A stretch of 7,235 nucleotides of DNA from Desulfobacteraceae bacterium (GTDB lineage: Bacteria > Desulfobacterota > DSM-4660 > Desulfatiglandales > Desulfatiglandaceae): contig DSCZ01000065.1 of assembly GCA_011048855.1 (NCBI GenBank), positions 1 through 7,235 of the forward strand, read 5' to 3'. This document shows positions 4,961 to 7,235 of this stretch, piece after piece (within the stretch, counting starts at the first letter, position 1; every line of letters begins with the position of its first letter). The notes under the pieces are model-generated. The model was not told the origin of the DNA and ran no database searches. It saw only the letters and a program-made list of their open reading frames with translations. A program made the position numbers and the translations under genes.

Positions 4961-6064
4961 TCACTGGAACATAAAGCGCCTCATGCTGATATTCATCAAC
5001 AGGCCCAGAGCCGCCATCGTGGTAACCATGGAGGAACCCCCGTAACTTAAGAACATGAGAGGAATGCCGACAACCGGCAACAGGCCGGTCACCATACCGA
5101 CATTGATCGCCACCTGCCAGAAAACAATCGCAACGATTCCCACGGCCATCATCGCGCCGAACTTATCTTTCGAATTCCGTGCAATTCCAAGTCCCCAAAG
5201 AACCAGCATCAAAAAAAGAATCAGCAGGATAAAGGAGCCCAGGAAGCCCCATTCCTCTCCAAGCACGGAGAATGCAAAGTCGGTGTGTTGTTCGGGCAGG
5301 AAATGCAGGCGCGTTTGAGTTCCCTTTAAAAAACCCTTCCCCCAAAATTGACCTGATCCAATAGCGATTTTCGACTGTGCAATATGGTAGCCCGAACCCA
5401 GGGGATCCATTTCCGGCTTTAAAAACGAAAGGATGCGCACCTGCTGGTATTCCTTGAGCCGGGTCCATATGAACGGCGCCACGGCGACCACCGAAAAAGC
5501 AACAATCGCAACCGACTTTATATTCACACGGAAAAGCAGGATCATCGATGATGCGATCGCCAGCAGAAGAAGGGCTGTTCCAAGGTCCGGCTCTTTTATT
5601 ATTAGCACCGCCGGAACGGCTGCGATGACGGCCGGCAAAACCAGGTCCCTCAATCGGTATTCGCCGTTCCTGCTTTGATCCGAGAAATATTTTGCCAGCG
5701 TCATAACCAAGGCGATTTTCGCAAATTCGGAAGGTTGAAAGGAGACAAAGCCGATAGAGAGCCATCGCTGGGAGCCCGCAATCACCCTGCCGGATATCAG
5801 AACCACGACCAGCATGATCATCAGAACAAAATAAAACGGAAAGGCAAGTCTTTCCAGAGAATAATAATTAAAGGTCGTCATGATAAAAAAAACAATAAAT
5901 CCAATGCCAAGCCAGTAAAGATGCCTGATAAAAACCGCCCCTCCCCCCATATTCCTGATAGGATACGTTGCGCTGTACAGGTTCAGAACACCTATACCCG
6001 CGATCATGACCACTAACAGGAGAAGCACCCAATCGAAATGCTGGATCAGTCGTCTGTCAAACAT
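4961..6064 (-). CDS. rodA: Rod-shape-determining peptidoglycan glycosyltransferase RodA (SEDS family)
   Basis: RodA polymerises lipid II into glycan strands in the inner membrane as the partner of PBP2 in the elongasome. The 367 residues match the usual length of about 370. About ten hydrophobic segments are visible, starting at residues 12-30. Family motifs are QPSEFAKIALV (110-120), KEPDLGTALLLL (157-168), DPLGSGYHIAQSKIAIGSG (220-238), GKGFLKGTQTRLHFLPEQHTDF (242-263) and GIPLMFLSYGGSS (333-345). D262, in HTDF, is the expected catalytic aspartate of the large extracellular loop. The frame is open to 6211, but the ATG at 6064 is chosen. It follows the mrdA stop by eight bases, has an AGGA upstream and gives the normal N-terminus MFDRRLIQHFDW; the longer form would run through mrdA. 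The gene converges on the HD gene with a 73-base gap in which I see no good terminator. It is co-transcribed with mrdA. Confidence 0.95.
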   Translation of the reverse strand: MFDRRLIQHFDWVLLLLVVMIAGIGVLNLYSATYPIRNMGGGAVFIRHLYWLGIGFIVFFIMTTFNYYSLERLAFPFYFVLMIMLVVVLISGRVIAGSQRWLSIGFVSFQPSEFAKIALVMTLAKYFSDQSRNGEYRLRDLVLPAVIAAVPAVLIIKEPDLGTALLLLAIASSMILLFRVNIKSVAIVAFSVVAVAPFIWTRLKEYQQVRILSFLKPEMDPLGSGYHIAQSKIAIGSGQFWGKGFLKGTQTRLHFLPEQHTDFAFSVLGEEWGFLGSFILLILFLMLVLWGLGIARNSKDKFGAMMAVGIVAIVFWQVAINVGMVTGLLPVVGIPLMFLSYGGSSMVTTMAALGLLMNISMRRFMFQ

Positions 6065-6072
6065 TTTGAATC

Positions 6073-7235
6073 CTAAGAATCCAGGTCCAGATAGGTCTTT
6101 ATCAATTCCCGGGCTATCGGAGCCGCTGCACTGCCTCCATGCCCGCCGTGTTCCACCAGCACCACCACGACAATTTTCGGATCGGCCGCAGGCGCGGCGG
6201 CTGCGAACCAAGCATGATCCCTGAATCGCTCCGGAATTTCTCCCTGCGCTTCGATGATCTTGCTCCTGTCAAGCGCCACGACCTGAGCGGTCCCTGTTTT
6301 TCCAGCCACTGTCGTCTGTTCAAGACGTGCCTGTCCCCCGGTCGCCCCCCGGTCATTCACCGCGCCGATCAAAGCCGTCCTTACAAGCGACAGCGTTTCC
6401 CCGCTGACGTCGATTCTGCTCACCTCTTCGGGTTCGAAACTGTAAAAAGTTTCATCCGGGCTACCCACCGACTTGGTAATGCGAGGCCGGTAAAGCACTC
6501 CACCATTAAACAGGGCGGACATCATCGAGCAAACCTGGAGAGGGGTGACCAGCAAAAAACTCTGACCGATCGAAAGGGATACCGTCTCCCCTGCCTGCCA
6601 GGGAACACCGAACCTGTCCCTTTTCCATTCATCGGTTGGAACCAGCCCTGGTCTTTCCCCACCCAGCTCAAAACCGGTTCGCATGCCGAATCCGAAGCGT
6701 CGGCTCCAGTCGGAGATTTTTTCCAACCCCAGGCGCAGACCAACCCTGTAGAAATAGACATCGCACGACTCCACCAGTGCCCGGTAAAGATCAACTTTCC
6801 CATGACCTCTCCTCTTCCAGCACCGGAAAGAAGAGTCCCCGATTTTAAAAAGGCCGTTGCAAAAAATCTTTTCGGCCGATTCGACTGCACCCTCTTCCAG
6901 GGCCGCAACCGCCATGATGATCTTGAACACCGAGGCCGCTGGGTATTGCCCGGAGGTAGCCCTGTTCTGAAGTGGAAACCGGGGCGAGGAGCTTATCCGG
7001 CTCCATTCCGATTCCTTTATCCCGGCCGCGAAGCAGTTCGGATCAAAGGAAGGGCTGCTGACCATCGCGAGAACCGCCCCGGTGTCAGGATCCATGGCCA
7101 CTGCAGCCCCCATTTTTCCCCGCAGGTTTTCTTCGGCGACGAACTGGAGCCTGCTGTCGATCGTCAAATGAACGGCCGAGCCCGGTACAGCCTGTTTTCG
7201 CGACAGTATCCGAAGTACCCTCCCGGACGCATCCA
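6073..7235 (-). CDS. mrdA: Peptidoglycan D,D-transpeptidase MrdA / PBP2, C-terminal part (cut at right edge)
   Basis: PBP2 cross-links peptidoglycan during rod elongation and activates RodA. It is anchored in the inner membrane with its catalytic domain in the periplasm. The window shows the last 386 residues; the N-terminal anchor and most of the pedestal domain lie beyond the edge, as the full protein is usually about 600 residues or more. The frame runs open to 7235, so a start at the TTG at 7167 would be false, because VHLTIDSRLQ is an internal family motif. Counting from the first full visible codon, active-site motifs are S101-V-F-K104, S156-C-D158 and K312-T-G. C125, C138, H144 and C157 are spaced like the zinc ligands described in PBP2 proteins. 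The end (DPKIVVVVLVEHGGHGGSAA, 351-370) is typical. rodA follows by eight bases, so both belong to one transcript, probably with mreBCD upstream beyond the edge. Confidence 0.95.
   Translation of the reverse strand, partial: DASGRVLRILSRKQAVPGSAVHLTIDSRLQFVAEENLRGKMGAAVAMDPDTGAVLAMVSSPSFDPNCFAAGIKESEWSRISSSPRFPLQNRATSGQYPAASVFKIIMAVAALEEGAVESAEKIFCNGLFKIGDSSFRCWKRRGHGKVDLYRALVESCDVYFYRVGLRLGLEKISDWSRRFGFGMRTGFELGGERPGLVPTDEWKRDRFGVPWQAGETVSLSIGQSFLLVTPLQVCSMMSALFNGGVLYRPRITKSVGSPDETFYSFEPEEVSRIDVSGETLSLVRTALIGAVNDRGATGGQARLEQTTVAGKTGTAQVVALDRSKIIEAQGEIPERFRDHAWFAAAAPAADPKIVVVVLVEHGGHGGSAAAPIARELIKTYLDLDS

Noticed and set aside
5163..5765. 200-residue minus-strand frame inside rodA
   Set aside because: It is a frame-shifted shadow of rodA with no family features.
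6065..6211. Longer rodA start at 6211
   Set aside because: It would overlap the end of mrdA by over 130 bases, and the added residues look nothing like a RodA N-terminus.

Overview
This window reads as ordinary chromosome from an anaerobic bacterium, most likely a sulfate-reducer or syntroph-like member of the Desulfobacterota (former Deltaproteobacteria). That placement is an inference. It rests on a two-subunit NfnAB-type flavoenzyme, an anaerobe signature, and on an intergenic repeat whose core resembles repeats I remember from such genomes. The style of PBP2 and of the HD-domain protein also fits. Strong AGGAGG ribosome-binding sites and sigma70-like promoters are readable in front of several genes.

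Layout from left to right. Positions 1-302 hold no complete gene. They contain a possible start of a leftward gene cut by the window edge, with a candidate promoter, and a strong terminator hairpin (246-279) that closes the nfnAB operon. Positions 303-2588 hold nfnA and nfnB on the minus strand, transcribed nfnA then nfnB with a 33-base gap. Diverging from nfnA is a 107-residue protein of unknown function (2894-3217, plus) behind a near-consensus promoter. It converges, across a perfect 10-bp hairpin, on a stand-alone cyclic-nucleotide-binding-fold protein (3255-3788, minus), which has its own readable promoter. A 532-base spacer follows. It holds a MITE-like nested inverted repeat of about 148 bases and a related half-copy. 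After it comes an HD-domain phosphohydrolase (4321-4887, plus) that most likely starts at TTG. This gene converges on rodA (4961-6064, minus), which lies 8 bases downstream of mrdA/PBP2 (6073 to beyond the right edge, minus).

How the genes work together. MrdA and RodA are the transpeptidase and glycosyltransferase pair of the rod-shape elongasome. They look like the tail of an mreBCD-mrdA-rodA type operon whose head lies beyond the right edge. NfnA and NfnB together are predicted to couple NAD(H), NADP(H) and ferredoxin redox by flavin-based electron bifurcation. They should not be read as a glutamate synthase, because no large GOGAT subunit is present here. The cyclic-nucleotide-binding protein, the small orphan and the HD protein are single-gene units with no visible functional link.

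I see no CRISPR array, RNA gene, transposase, phage gene or defence system. The points most worth following are the nested repeat, the N-terminal mis-annotation it invites, the small orphan with a near-consensus promoter, and a putative Cys3His zinc site in PBP2.
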